DNA of 64,000 nucleotides from Lucinisca nassula (taxonomy: Eukaryota; Mollusca; Bivalvia; Lucinida; Lucinidae). Below the pieces are notes generated by a model, which was not told where the DNA came from, searched no databases, and worked only from the letters and a program-made list of their open reading frames with translations. The stretch's first letter is position 1, and the number at the start of each line of letters is the position of its first letter. Positions 1 to 10,924 of the stretch are shown here, piece by piece. The stretch covers positions 197,859,644-197,923,643 of the forward strand of contig OY757011.1 in the NCBI GenBank assembly GCA_963580285.1. Reading direction: 5' to 3'. The position numbers were made by a program, and so were the translations under genes.

Positions 1-933
1 TTTCCTTCCGATAACGATCTTTCGTGGTTGGCAAAAAGCCCCTGGTTCCATATAAACACATTGTAAATTGGTTTAATATTACGGGCATATTTTAGTTGAC
101 TGTCTCAGAAAATCGATCGAATTACACTTTAAATGGGTAGATATATATATTTTAGAGTTCATTCATGCATCTTCCACATTTAGTCATTCGTTTTGCGCAT
201 TTCTATTACAAATAATTAAGACCGTCCCGCCTCGTTACCTGCATAAGTTTAACAGGTAATTATCATCAAAAACATCCTCAAATCTTCTAGAAACCAATAC
301 TTACTAGCTACGAAATGACTATTATAAAAGTTTAAAGCTCAAATGTGTCGTTTCGAGTCCAAACAAAATACAAGTTTACAGAAAATAACATCGCATTTAC
401 AATGGTGATAAACGGCCAAATACGTTTTTTGCCCACCACCGGTACGTCCCGGCAAATAGTATTATTGAGCGATGACGTAGTGTTTGGATGTGTCTATAGA
501 ATAAACTGATCCGTGACAAATACGGTCGGCGTTTATAACACGATTCGGTTAACTAACATGGGCCGTTGTTTGAAGGAAATTAACGGTTAGGATTTATTTT
601 CATTTTTGCAATCACTTCAAGAAACGAATGTTTCATTTGTTTATGCCCATCTGCAGGTGTGAAACCGTGTTTTAATCCCCAATTATACTGGACAGTGCAT
701 TAATTATTATCAGTTTTACTCACAGATTAACTCGGATTTTTCCGCTGGTTTGCACACACAAATATACAAGCACATCTTTTCAAAAATTTGCCTAAAAACG
801 TTATTTTCATTTTTCCGGGAGTTTTTTCCTGAATTTCGTGAGGCGTGAGAAAAGCTATTTTTTCGGGAGTCTCCCGCAATTTTCGGGAGACTTAACATGT
901 CTGTCAGATTGTCAGAATTGGGCATCACAATAA
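1..933. other. Unannotated flank, no gene seen
   Basis: AT-rich sequence with no convincing exon. A short region near 825-895 repeats the phrase TTCGGGAG with TCTCCCG in inverted form, which may be a decayed repeat. No long open frame has protein-like character. Confidence 0.5.
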
Positions 934-1192
934 CAAGTCCGTGAAACGAAGACCCCGCTTAACCCCACTTTTTATAGAGAAAAGTGGGGTGTAAGGGGGT
1001 CAACATTATCTTTATTATTTTTGCTTAAAAACATAGATTGTGGGTACTCGTAAGAACCGCCTCACTGAGGCGGTTCTAACGAGTACCCACAATCTATGTT
1101 GAAAGCAGAAATAAGAAAGATATTACAACTTTTACCTAATATTTGTCACTTCTGACACCATGTTGGACGCCATTATTTCACACGGACATGTT
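934..1192. mobile_element. Hairpin MITE (GAGGCGG family), copy 1
   Basis: This is the first member of the dominant repeat family of the window. A full copy is about 280 bp with ends such as CATTACGATAACAC and GTTCACGTGATG (or CATCACGAAAACACGCC and its complement). One side carries AACCCCACTTTATATAGAG with its partner AAAACTGGGGTTTA. The centre is a near-perfect palindrome, here 1042-1101, reading GAACCGCCTC then GAGGCGGTTCTAACGAG. No coding capacity is seen, so this is a non-autonomous element. Confidence 0.8.
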
Positions 1193-1641
1193 TTCCTAAT
1201 GGGTGTGGCTAATAAAATTATTCAGCAGGATAAGGGTTACCCTAGTTGCTCATAAGCTTATCAATGAAACATTTTCATCACATTTTTCTCAAGAACTGAA
1301 AGAGTTTCAAAGTTGTCACGTGGCTCACACATAGACAGTGGGCTGATGCATTTTGTAAACTGGACTTAGGGCCAAGGGCCCATCACTCTCGATGCTAAAT
1401 CCCTTGATAGATTTGTTGTACTTTTCTCAAGAACTATAAGGGTTACAAAGCTGAAACCTTGTACACACATGGGCAGTCGGTTGATGATTCGTCTATACAG
1501 GAATCAGGGCTTTGGGCCCAGAACTCATGAAATTAATTCCCTTGATAGGATTTATGTTGCCATGTTACCATATCCTACAGTGTTGTTATCTAGTAAGCAT
1601 GAATTCAAAATATTTCAACACTAAATTAGTGAGAAACCCCC
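1193..1641. repeat. Degenerate short repeats
   Basis: Two imperfect copies of a unit beginning TTTCTCAAGAACT and containing CACACAT..CAGT lie at about 1285-1510. The same phrase recurs near 15265, 15395 and 16018, so it belongs to a dispersed family. No gene is seen. Confidence 0.5.
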
Positions 1642-1936
1642 GCCCCCGCCCATCGGGGCTTGAAGAAATATATGGGCTGCATGATGCTTCCACGCAGAGC
1701 TGAAACCGTCCACACACTAGTACTGGTAAACCGCTTAGAGGATCTAAGCCTGTCCAGGAACCGCGGTGCGAGTCGGCCCGTCCATGCTTATAAACCCTAT
1801 TGGTTTCATTGGGCGACAGGGCTTGAGATGTCATTTCATCTCAATGTCGGGTAAAAGTCCCACAAAATTGGAAGCAACGTCTCCAAAATGACCTATACTG
1901 TGTTGACGGGGACGTTAAACCTCAAATCAAACAAAC
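1642..1936 (+). mobile_element. SINE-like element (GACGTTAAAC family), forward copy
   Basis: This family reads, in forward orientation, from ATGGGCTGCATGATGCTTCC through GCAGAGCTGAAA, GGTTTCATTGGG and GAGATGTCATTTCATCTC to GGGGACGTTAAACCTCAAA with a CAAA-type tail. The short tail repeat, fixed 3' end and lack of a reading frame suggest a SINE. No clear Pol III boxes were found in the 5' part, so SINE status is an inference. Confidence 0.65.
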
Positions 1937-1989
1937 AAGTGAGAAACCCTTTGCTAATGAAAGATTTTTGTATGAAAAATAAACATTTT

Positions 1990-2247
1990 GTATGTTTTGA
2001 GGTTTAACCTGCCCATCAGCACTGTATAGGTAATTTTGGAGATGTTGCTTCCAGTTTTGTGGGAATTTTACCCGACATTGAGATCTAACTCTGTCACCCA
2101 GTGAAACCAATAGGGTTTATAAGCATGGACGGCCCGACTTGCACCGATTTGCCTGGGCAGGCTTAGATCCTCTAAGTGGTTTACCAGTACTTGTGTGCGG
2201 TCATGCAGCCCATCTATTTCTTCAAGCCCCGATGGGTGGGGGCCGGA
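1990..2247 (-). mobile_element. SINE-like element, reverse copy
   Basis: It begins with the complement of the tail (GAGGTTTAAC at about 1999) and ends near GCCCCGATGGGTG. With the copy at 1642-1936 it makes a head-to-tail inverted pair separated by about 55 bp. Confidence 0.65.
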
Positions 2248-3519
2248 AAATAGTGACTTATTGCACACATTAAATTACCAGCTACACAGGAGCCAGTCTA
2301 TTAATTGCCATAAATTCTGTACCTTTTCAGTATATTTTGATGATCTACAATAGAAATCTCAATTGTGTTGAGAAGGGGTACTTAATATCATTTGGTCATG
2401 AAAATGCTAAAACTTAACAATACACGCTTTATTCAATATCTTGCAGAAGTTAATTTTATCTTCACTGCAGCTGGTGTTGTGCAGTGTGGCACCCGTAAAA
2501 AGTCTCCCCGTACATCATCATACTGTAGATTATATTTTCTGGTTGAAAATAGAGTTCTGCTTAAACCGGTGCTACAGATCTTGGCCAGTGTTGCACATTC
2601 CAGTAATGGTCATGAACAGACTCAATAAAACCGAGTCTGCTATTTTCGTTTATTTGCTGTACTCTTTGCTTCTAAAGGATCCACCTACTCAGATGAGAAT
2701 ATCAGAAGCATTTGCTTTCCCATTGACTGAGGCCGTCATAAAAACAGCCATCAGATGAGGTGGTGAATCCCCACCCCCCAAAAACTAAAAGCCAATATGG
2801 AGTTCAGTACTTTGTACACTTGCAGAAAATGCACTAGAAATAAACCTCAATCCTCAAACTTGTACATTGCTGCAAATCTATACAGGTACATAGATTTAGG
2901 GGATAACTGTATTCAAAATTGTCATTTGGGGAGGTAAATCAGAGGTTTTACGGTCGCAAATTACGTTTTATAGCTCCACTAATGCATCACCGTAAAACAA
3001 AATTCCGGACCATAAAACTGATGATTTACAATTTGTAATACATTTATACCAATTCTAATGCACTTATTCAGGTGTTTTGTTAAAACTGTACTATTTTGCA
3101 CAAAGGGGCAAGCACTGTGAGCTGCATAAAACCAAATGCCAGTCAATGAAAAGTGACGTTGCATGATGACGTTGGGTTTCCGGCTGTATATCACAGAATA
3201 TACTGTCACAAATTTTTGACGTTATCCAATCAGACATCACGTTACCTACACAAGTGCATTAGAATGTGGGTTGGTGGTTATAAAGGTTACTTTAACCCTT
3301 TTTGGACCAAATGGAATCTTCCTCCTTATGTATAGTTCGAGTCCATTTCAAAATTTGGGGGTGTCAGCCTGTCAGGTTGTGTTTGTCTTCAAAATTTATT
3401 TGGAAAATGGCTGAAGTTTTTGCAAATAATGTAGGCCCTGGTCTGATCTGGGCAGGGTACCAGATTCGGGGTGTCCGCAACAAGATGGGTTAACCATGAT
3501 GATGATACTTTTTTTTCAG
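2248..3519. other. Repeat-derived intronic sequence upstream of the R-SNARE exon
   Basis: Positions 2460-2545 match 22934-23010, sharing CTGCAGCTGGTGTTGTG and AAAAGTCTCCCCGTACATCA. A loose inverted repeat with TTCTAATGCACTT and AGTGCATTAGAA spans 3053-3265. No upstream R-SNARE exon was recognised here. Confidence 0.5.
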
Positions 3520-3717
3520 ACTGCAACATTCCAAAAGACAGCGGGCCGGATAAGAAAGAAGTACTGGTGGAAGAATACAAAGATGAAGTTGATTATTGCT
3601 CTAGTTATATTTATTATCATAGTGGGAATAGTGTTGGCCATTGTGTTCGGCTCTGGTGTGTTGGACAAAAAGGACACTACCACTGTGGCCCCTGCCACAA
3701 CAAAATCGCCAGCTTGA
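3520..3717 (+). CDS. R-SNARE (VAMP/synaptobrevin family), last coding exon
   Basis: R-SNAREs sit on vesicle membranes and pair with Q-SNAREs to drive fusion. The exon follows a strong acceptor (T-rich tract then CAG at 3517-3519) and starts in phase 0. It encodes 65 residues: the end of the SNARE helix, the juxtamembrane signature RKKYWWKNTKMK (family form K/R-K-Y/F-WWKN-x-K-M), a single transmembrane segment with IIALVIFIIIVG, and a short luminal tail rich in Thr and Pro ending at TGA 3715-3717. The WWKN block and the hydrophobic anchor are diagnostic of VAMP tails, and VAMP8-like members are the closest match from memory. The tail of about 22 residues is longer than in typical VAMPs. Upstream exons with the zero-layer arginine were not found and probably lie before the window. 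The alternative, a processed fragment, is unlikely because the acceptor is intact. Confidence 0.72.
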   Translation, partial: TATFQKTAGRIRKKYWWKNTKMKLIIALVIFIIIVGIVLAIVFGSGVLDKKDTTTVAPATTKSPA

Positions 3718-4609
3718 TCAAAAGTACCATAACCCCTTTTTAAGTACCATAACCCCTTAACTGCATAGGCCTGTGGTTTGAAGCTCAAATTTCCATTTTT
3801 TTCAAATTTTATTTCAAGTCTTGGGTTTACAAACATGTAAACAACAAGAAAATAACAGCAAAATATAAGAAATACAAGACATTAGTGGTAGTGTGTCTAC
3901 ATGCAAAGAAAATATTCGTACGTGCTTGCATTTATGATACTAGCTATTTTTATAGTAGAAGTGTTTTGGGAGATTGGTATGTTTGTATGCATGCGCGCTC
4001 GCAAACACGGATGTATGTACGTACGTACACACGCGTGTACTTACATATGTTTGTATGTATCTATGTATGGTTGAGTGGGTGTATGTATGTATGTGCACAT
4101 TTTTAAGCATGTTTGTATTTTTATATATAAATGTATAAAGATGTTATAGTTGACATATCGTTAAAATTTTTTGTCATACAGTATGGCAAATATATCATTT
4201 TTTGCTGAAAAAACTGTGCAGATCATAATTGCAAAAGCTGCGAATATTTTGTTTTCAGCATAAAGTACCACTGTATTGCTGAAACATTTAACCCCTATCC
4301 TGCAGACCATGACAACCTCTTATCTTTGCAAACAGTGTAGATTCAGATAAGATGGCTTCTGAAAAAGCGATCTGATTCTGATCTGCATGTTTCAATGTCA
4401 TACACCAAAACCACTTTATAACACTGTTAATGGGGTCAAAAGCAGCTACTGTGTTAGCTAAACAACATATTATTATATCCAAATATCCATTTATGGTCAT
4501 TTTTCTATATAATCTATACATTTTGGGGATCCATCTTGAAACCGTGTTATATCCATAACCCTGTTATAATGAATGGTGTTATAATGAGGTTTGTGGTGTA
4601 CTTTGTTTG
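3718..4609. other. 3' flank with degenerate GTAT microsatellite
   Basis: Probably the 3' untranslated region and beyond of the R-SNARE gene. A run of degenerate GTATGTAT repeats occupies about 3965-4110. From 4288 there is a decayed left half of a TTAA-type MITE carrying AAACAGTGTAGATTCAGAT. Confidence 0.5.
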
Positions 4610-4866
4610 TATTGAGGTTTAATGTCCCCGTCAACACTTTGCAGGTCATTTTGAGACTTTGCTTCCAAGTTTGTGTGACTTTTACTTGACATTGAGATGA
4701 AATGACATCCCAAGCCCTGCCACTCAGTGAAACCAATAGGGTTTATTTGCATGGACAGTCTGACTCGCACCACTTTGCCTGGGCAGGTTAGACCTTTTAA
4801 ATTGGTTTTCCTGTTTTCCTTTGCGGTCAGTTTCAGCTCTGCGTGGAAGCACCTTGCAGACCAGTT
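4610..4866 (-). mobile_element. SINE-like element, reverse copy
   Basis: It starts with GAGGTTTAATGTCCCCGTCA (complement of the 3' end) and runs to GCAGAGCTGAAA in complement near 4850. It is more diverged than the copies at 14850 and 16107. Confidence 0.6.
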
Positions 4867-4994
4867 TAGAGCAGATAACATGAACAGATGACATTTTCAG
4901 ATGTAGTTTTTCTTGGCATCTTAGGGTTAATGAGACCATTTTCACAAGCATTCACAGTCTGTAATTGGAACAGAACGTCAGGTAAACACGTCTG

Positions 4995-5815
4995 TGTAAT
5001 TAAGACCCCTCTTAACCCTTTACCACTCAGGGATTTTGTGAATTTCGCTGATTTTCACAGTGTTGCACCTGAAAGCAACTTCAACTAGCCATTGTTTCAT
5101 AATGGATGGTCTGTTTTACACCAAACTCAGTATGAATGTTCATTGGGCAGTAGCCTGTCAAATGCAACCTTTCATGACTTCATCATTGTTGTCATGGTAA
5201 AGAGGGGGCATCTCAAAGTTGGCAAAAAGTGTGTTTTACATGAATTTTTTGACCACATTTTAATCTTCATGCAGCTGTCAAGGCAGCAATTAAGGTGTTT
5301 GGCACTGGCTAGTTTCACTGTTTGCAGCATGTTTTATCAGCATCAATTTTCAGGCATTTTTGACCCCAGACACCCTCGGATATAAATTTTAGCGGTCAGT
5401 TGGGCCATACACCCAAAATTTTTCGGGATGTGGGGGGGGGGGGGGGGGGGGGGCAACGCCCCCCGCTTCAATCCCCCCCCCCCCCCAGAATATTTTTAGT
5501 GGGGAAGCGCACGAAAAAACAGGCCACTTTTTTGCCTAACAAATCCTAAAGCAAACATAACTATCCAGGGGTAGAAATGCAGATTTTAGGTGCTTCTGGG
5601 GCTTAAAATGGGGGGGGTGCAGACACGTAAAAACACGTATCTGAGTGGTAAAGGGTTAACACCACGTTGTATAGAGAAAAGTGGGGGGGGGGGTGGGGGC
5701 TATTGAAGTATTCATTATTTCTTTATTTTTGGCCAAAAACAGATTGTGGGGACTTGTTAGAACTCACAATCTATATTTGAACTAGAATTAAGAAACGAAT
5801 TCATACATTGTCTCG
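4995..5815. mobile_element. Hairpin MITE interrupted by another element
   Basis: The left part (CACGTCTGTGTAATTAAGAC) ends at 5015 and the copy resumes at 5660 with GTATAGAGAAAAGTGGGG. Its palindromic core at 5744-5782 has lost most of the GAGGCGG section. The element at 5016-5655 was therefore inserted later. Confidence 0.6.
5016..5655. mobile_element. piggyBac-like MITE with TTAA target duplication
   Basis: A 15-bp perfect terminal inverted repeat (CCCTTTACCACTCAG and its complement) is flanked on both sides by TTAA (5012-5015 and 5656-5659). TTAA duplication is the hallmark of piggyBac-type transposition. There is no transposase. Inside is a 22-base G run at 5432-5453, followed by a C run that could pair with it. 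Confidence 0.7.
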
Positions 5816-5939
5816 TCTGAAAAATAGGAGAGAAGCATTTTTTTTTTTTCGCACACAGGTGTGTTAGCTTTAAAACATTATGTATAGTACTTATGATTTG
5901 AAATGTACTGAATGAAAACAACAGCAAAACAATACATAC

Positions 5940-6150
5940 ATTTATAACTTCTTTTAACCATTATTCAATTAAGCCACACCCATTTCTGACTTTGAACCAA
6001 TCAGATTACTTGATGTAATTTATTCCTACAAATTTATGAACTGTATGTAAAACAGTGTAGATCGTGATCAGATGGCTTCTTCAGAAGCCATCTGATCTGG
6101 ATCTACAGTTTTCAAATAAAGGGTTGTCGTGAACAGCAGGATAAGTGTTC
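5940..6150. mobile_element. Palindromic MITE fragment (CAGATGGCTTC hairpin)
   Basis: The core at about 6055-6115 reads GATCAGATGGCTTCTTCAGA then its complement. Outer sequence matches the TTAA-flanked element at 28243-28447 (GATTACTTGATGTAATTTAT, GTTGTCGTGAACAGCA), so it is a decayed relative. Confidence 0.6.
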
Positions 6151-7123
6151 CAATATCACTTGTTAATGTTTTGTTGAGAAGTAAGATTTTAGAAATTTAT
6201 TAAACATAAAATATGGAGTTTAAGTTTGTTATGTTTGGCTTTCTTTTGTGACCTGTTACATGTTGGATTTATAGTTGAGTTAGCATCATGATTGGCTGAC
6301 TAAACAGGATTTGTTTGTTTGTTAGGAAGTTAACAGCCCAGTCAACACTGTTTAGGTTACATCAAACCAGTCAGTTCAACGAGCCACACTTTTGACTGAC
6401 AGCTGCTCTTCTTAAATCCGATGAAGGAAGAGAATGTCCATTAAAATATTTCATCATCAGACTCCACAAAAGAATAGTACTGCCAGATCCATGGGAGGTA
6501 TGTAGTTTGCCTGTTGGGAGTGAACTCTGTTATGTGTCAATCACTTAATGTTTAACCTTGCTGATTACACCTGTTTATTATGGGAAAGTTCAAAAACGGA
6601 CACTGGCAAATAGTGCAGACCCAGATCAGGCAGCATCTGATCAGGGCCTTATAAATAGCTCAGATTGACAATTGACTCTTTCAGTTTTAAGCGGATGAGT
6701 CCATTTAGACTGATTCAGTCCATTACTTTTGACAGGACCATTAAGAAAGTGGACAAACTGACTGGCTGGACATGACCTTAAACGTGTTGACTGGGCCATT
6801 GAACTTCAAAGCAGCTAACCAAAAACTACATAGAAATTCAGTTACAGTGGTGTTTATGAATTATATGTAAACAGAAACAAAATCTGGTTACTCAATGTTA
6901 TATGTTGGGTGTCACCTTGAATAAAATATGGCGAGTATTGTATTCATAATTAAGGAATTGAGAACAGTTTAGCAGTAATTTCAAATTAACTACTTGGTTT
7001 CTATTTCAATTCCTAAATAAAAACGTATTTGTTCCATTTATAAGGGACAATTATAAAAGAATCGCTCATCTGCAAAATTCCATTACATTGACAAGTCTGT
7101 GTAATGAATAATTATAACCTTGT
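6151..7123. other. No gene seen; scattered repeat pieces
   Basis: A segment at 6335-6480 resembles 13555-13730 (shared CCCAGTCAA and AAATATTTCATCATCA-type phrases) and is a dispersed repeat. Near 6600-6655 there is a decayed AGTGCAGACCCAGATCAG hairpin. Confidence 0.45.
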
Positions 7124-7335
7124 TAACCGCTTAGATGGACTAAGCCTGTTCAGGCAAAGTGATGCAAGTCGGACCATCCAGTGCATATAAGCCTTTTGGT
7201 TTTTATTGGGTGGCAGGGCTTGAGAAGTCATTTCATCTCTATATTGGGTAAAAGTCCCAAAAAATTGGAAACAACGTCTCCAAAGTGACCTACATAGTGT
7301 TGATGGGGATGTTAAACATCAATTCAAACAAAGAA
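7124..7335 (+). mobile_element. SINE-like element, 5'-truncated forward copy
   Basis: It begins at AACCGCTTAGATGGACTAAG and ends with GATGTTAAACATCAATTCAA. The first third of the element is missing. Confidence 0.6.
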
Positions 7336-7344
7336 ACCAGAGGA

Positions 7345-8120
7345 CAAATGGTCTTGTATTGCTCACCTGAAAGCTGAGTAAATGTGGAACCATACAATTG
7401 GCCAACTACATCTGCAGAAGATTTTTGAAGGGTTTTACCATATAAGGGTGTGGCTGCCCTCTTGGTCATGTACCGAACTCATTTTCACTAATTTTCATTT
7501 CCTTCTTTCTAAAGACATTCATATGAAATTTGGTTATAAATGGTCCAGTGGTTTCTGAGGAAAATAAGTTCTAATTTTCATATCTAAGTGACCTAAGGCC
7601 AGGGTCAAAGAATGACTTTGACCTTGAATACTCATGTAGATTTCTTCCACTCATTAAGCTAACTGTATCTCTACCCATTTTCAGATCAGAGGCTGCAATA
7701 GTTTCACAAAAATCCATAAATTTTACTTTTTCCATATGAAAGTCTATGTAACCAAATTACCAAATTTGACCTTGATGTAAAATAGATCAGGGTCATCCAA
7801 GGGTCATCATTTGAACAGACTATGATGGGCCAAAGTCCCCAATGCTACATACCAAGTTTCATAGCAGTCTGCCCATGGGTCCTGGATAAGAAGATTTTTA
7901 AAGGGTTTTTACCATATATGGGTATGGCCACCATGTTGGTAATGTGACCTGGACATCTCGAACAAACTTTCGTTCCCCAATCCCATGGGTGATCGACATG
8001 AAATTTGACTTCAAATGGCCCAGTGGTCTTGAATTTTTCATATACAAAAGTCTATGGGCCTGAAAATGACCTTGGCATAAAATAGGTCAAGGTCATCCAA
8101 GGGTCATCATTTAAAGGAAA
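7345..8120. repeat. Degenerate tandem block with GCTCACCTGA end
   Basis: It opens with TTGCTCACCTGAAAGCTGAG and contains about three imperfect units carrying CAAGGTCATCCAAGGGTCATC. This is the same style of block as 18895-22245 and 28931-30981. No reading frame is maintained. Confidence 0.5.
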
Positions 8121-8345
8121 TATCAGGCAAGATTTCTGTTTATTTAAATCTCATGAAAGGCCCTGCCAAGCACGAGACTAAAATAAACTGAAAACGATCC
8201 TTAGATTTCCCTGTCAAGGTCTCATGTAATTGAATAAACAGGGACACACAGAAAAGGTGCTTCCCTGTTTGCACAAGTAACAAAACAGGCAACGGACGAC
8301 AGTCAACAATTTGCCTACTTCGATGTACTTGTTTTCCTATATTAA

Positions 8346-8566
8346 CCCATTTTGTAAAGGAAACCCCAAAAGGGGTACCTTGGCAAACAGTGCAGGCCCA
8401 GATGAGACACCGCAGAATGGGGCATCTCAAAAGGGCCTACACTGTTTGCAGGAAGTTCAGCCATTTTCCAAATCGATTTTGAAGATACCACAACATGTCT
8501 CCCCTGCATTCAGAAATGGACTCCTGCTATATATAAGGAGGGAGATTCCATTTGGTACCAAAAGGG
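8346..8566. mobile_element. TTAA-flanked MITE (CCCATTTTG subfamily)
   Basis: It is bounded by TTAA at 8342-8345 and 8567-8570, with CCCATTTTG at one end and CAAAAGGG at the other. A central hairpin is built on GTGCAGGCCCAGATGAGAC. A near copy lies at 49716-49935. Confidence 0.7.
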
Positions 8567-8734
8567 TTAAGCAATGATTGGCAGATTGGGACAGCTTTTA
8601 AACCCTTGGGTGAGATAGCGGTGTGCGATAAAGAAATCACACTGTCATACAAAGGGATATACTTGCACACCAGATAAGGAAATCTGTGGTTTTAGCCTGG
8701 GATATAAATTATGTTCTAACCCTTGTGTTCTAAC

Positions 8735-8880
8735 CCAGGGTCAGGGTTTACAAGGCCTTTTTGTTGATCAAAAACATAAGATTGTGGGTACTCCTTAGGA
8801 CAGCCTCAATGAGGTGGTTTTAACTAGCACCCATAATCTATGTTTGAAGCAGAAACAAGCAAAATATCACATTTTTGTCC
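8735..8880. mobile_element. Hairpin MITE (GAGGCGG family), partial
   Basis: Core palindrome at about 8778-8845 (GATTGTGGGTACTCC through TAATCTATGTTTG). The outer arms are decayed. Confidence 0.6.
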
Positions 8881-9009
8881 ATAAGAAAAATACACCATGA
8901 AACTGCACATATTTGTTATCATTTATGACTGATTTTATTGTGAAAATCCTGCATTAGGAAGCTGAGTTGTATTAACTCATTACATCCACTGATTTATCTA
9001 AGCATCAAA

Positions 9010-9012
<3 letters not shown>

Positions 9013-9040
<28 letters not shown>
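9013..9040. repeat. Poly(A) run of 28
   Basis: Uninterrupted A homopolymer; no adjacent retroelement body was recognised. Confidence 0.9.
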
Positions 9041-9214
9041 GAATTCAAGATTGTATTTAATTGAGAGTTGTTCCAAACATTAATTTTCCATTTTACAGCA
9101 ATGGAAAAGTATGAAATTCTGAAATGAAAACTAATACATGTATAGTGAATTCAGGTACTTTTTGACAGAAGGTGTTTGATGCTTTTGTAATCAACCAGCT
9201 GTGAAAAGAGGGGA

Positions 9215-9400
9215 TAGAAGCCTCCGTGATGTAGTGGTTATGCTACTGGCCTCATAAACCAGGGGTTGTGGGTTTGATCCCAGGCTTCTCAAGCCTTCTG
9301 AGGTTCTTCTGTCTCGGTTTATTTTTGTTATGGTTTGTTTTTGAGTGTGTGTATCGCTTATATTTTTATGTTTTGGATAGCCAATTGGCCATTTTGAAAA
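9215..9400 (+). mobile_element. tRNA-derived SINE, copy A
   Basis: The tRNA-like head at 9219-9290 has an A-box region (GATGTAGTGGTTATGCT) and a B box (GGGTTTGATCC). Its body (TTCTGTCTCGGTTTATTT and GATAGCCAATTGGCC) differs from the other tRNA-headed copies and instead matches 23575-23680 and 55848-55950. This suggests a chimera or a nested insertion. Confidence 0.65.
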
Positions 9401-9839
9401 AAGCTATTTTTAGCTCTTTGTGACCTAGATCTGCAATGGACCAGAATCATTTGAACAACTTGGAAAGGGGACCATCTTAGGATCATTCCTTTGAAGATTG
9501 GTTAAAATCCCATCAGTGGTTTAGGAGGAGCTGTCGTTTGAAGAAATTGTTACGGATGCACACACGATGGACGATGGACAAAAAGTGATCCCAAAAGCTC
9601 ACCTCATCACGACGTGACAGGTCTACTAAAAATCTTAAAACATCTTTTTCTCTGGTACATGTACCTTGAAACTATGAATGTATCGTTGGGGACTCTGACC
9701 CATTGTTACTTATTCAAATGATGAGTCTGGGTTGATCTTAACTTACTATGCATTGGTCACTTAATTGTGCTTTCGTATGGGAAACAATGGAAATTAATAC
9801 TTTTTCAAGAACAGTCATTGCCTATGAACTTAGATGGTA

Positions 9840-10045
9840 CAGTAAAATTCGGCTATTAAGACCACCAAAAATTGAGACTAATTCTGCTTTAACAAACTTA
9901 TTTTGAAAGTTTCAGTTATTCTTTCTTTGTGATTTCAGAATACCCTGTCCTCTGGTCAGAGACCACATTTGGGACTTTTCAAAATTGGTCTTTAAGACCA
10001 CTTTTGAGCAGTCCCAAAGGTGGTCTTAATATAGGAATTTTACTG
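9840..10045. mobile_element. mariner-like MITE (CAGTAAAATTC ends, TA target)
   Basis: Inverted ends of about 26 bp start CAGTAAAATTCGGCTATTAA and are flanked by TA at 9838-9839 and 10046-10047, the Tc1/mariner signature. The body contains the phrase TGGTCTTTAAGACCACTTTT. A second copy, carrying a nested insertion, is at 48090-48533. Confidence 0.7.
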
Positions 10046-10578
10046 TATATGCAATCAGCTAAACAAGTTAATGAAGCTGCATGGGAACAAAAGGTGACCT
10101 TGTTCTAGACCAAAGACACTATTATTCAAGAGACTTAGCAATGTTTTGGTAATAATAGCTTCTTTGGTAACATTTGTGAGTTAGCTGGATTTTCCTGCTG
10201 AACTACAATAATTGCATCTGCCTTTGCAAACAGGGTAGATCCAGATCAGAAACCATCTGATCAGGATCTACTCTTGTTTGTCATTAATTCCCTTTGTGAA
10301 TGTGAAATAATACATTCAGTAGGACCTAACAGGTATTAACATTTACCTTATGTATTCAGATAGTCAGGTCTGAGCTGAGCAAAATGTGTAGACCCAGATG
10401 AGATGCTACAGAATGTGGCATCTCATTAGCACTGTTTGCCTTTCAACCACACATTTATAGACAGAAAATCGGGTAAAATTATTGTTGTTCAAATTTTAAA
10501 ACAAGTATGGTATGGAATTGAGGTGTCCTAATACTTATGGTAAATATGGTCATAAGTTTCTTTGATAATATTTTTGTC

Positions 10579-10827
10579 TTAGTTGGGTTTTCCAGAGTTA
10601 CACAGTATGTTAGTTTGTTTTAAAAAAACTATGCCACAAAGACTATATATGAGCAGCAGTTTGTTCACTGTTGGCCTGTATGCTGTGCTGCCAGTATTAC
10701 ATAATGGTTGATTACAACATTCTTCACATGTTTGTAGTTTGATAGCCCTCTTACAGCCACCTTCACACATAGCTGAGCATGACCTCTCAAACAGCTTTAT
10801 TCCTTTTTCATCTATCACTTTTCTTAC
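10579..10827 (-). CDS. LU-domain (Ly6/uPAR) protein, exon 3, C-terminal half and GPI signal
   Basis: This last exon follows an acceptor (TTATTTCAG read on the - strand, ending at 10828) in phase 0, matching the donor of exon 2. It encodes 82 residues: KLFERSCSAMCEGGCKRA, then TCEECCNQPLCN, the canonical CC-x3-LCN close of a Ly6/uPAR three-finger fold. A hydrophobic tail (LLLIYSLCGIVFL) follows a small-residue stretch (NTGS), which looks like a GPI attachment signal with a short extra end. LU proteins are usually displayed on the outer cell surface. The ligand of this one cannot be told from sequence. Intron 2 (10828-17146) is full of MITEs. Stop codon at 10579-10581. Confidence 0.75.
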   Translation of the reverse strand, partial: VRKVIDEKGIKLFERSCSAMCEGGCKRAIKLQTCEECCNQPLCNTGSTAYRPTVNKLLLIYSLCGIVFLKQTNILCNSGKPN

Positions 10828-10924
10828 CTGAAATAAGAGGGTAAATATGAAGACAAGTCGGAGAATTTTTAAACTGCCACTATAATACATGTATGTTTTA
10901 TTATGAATTAACAAGTATGTATAT

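Noticed and set aside
3471..3743. Alternative + frame across the R-SNARE exon (90 codons)
   Set aside because: It is the shadow frame of the exon; the WWKN signature and membrane anchor are in the frame starting at 3520.
8140..8577. Open frames at 8140-8430 and 8311-8577
   Set aside because: They lie in a TTAA-flanked MITE and its flank, and similar frames recur wherever that repeat occurs (49525-49905).
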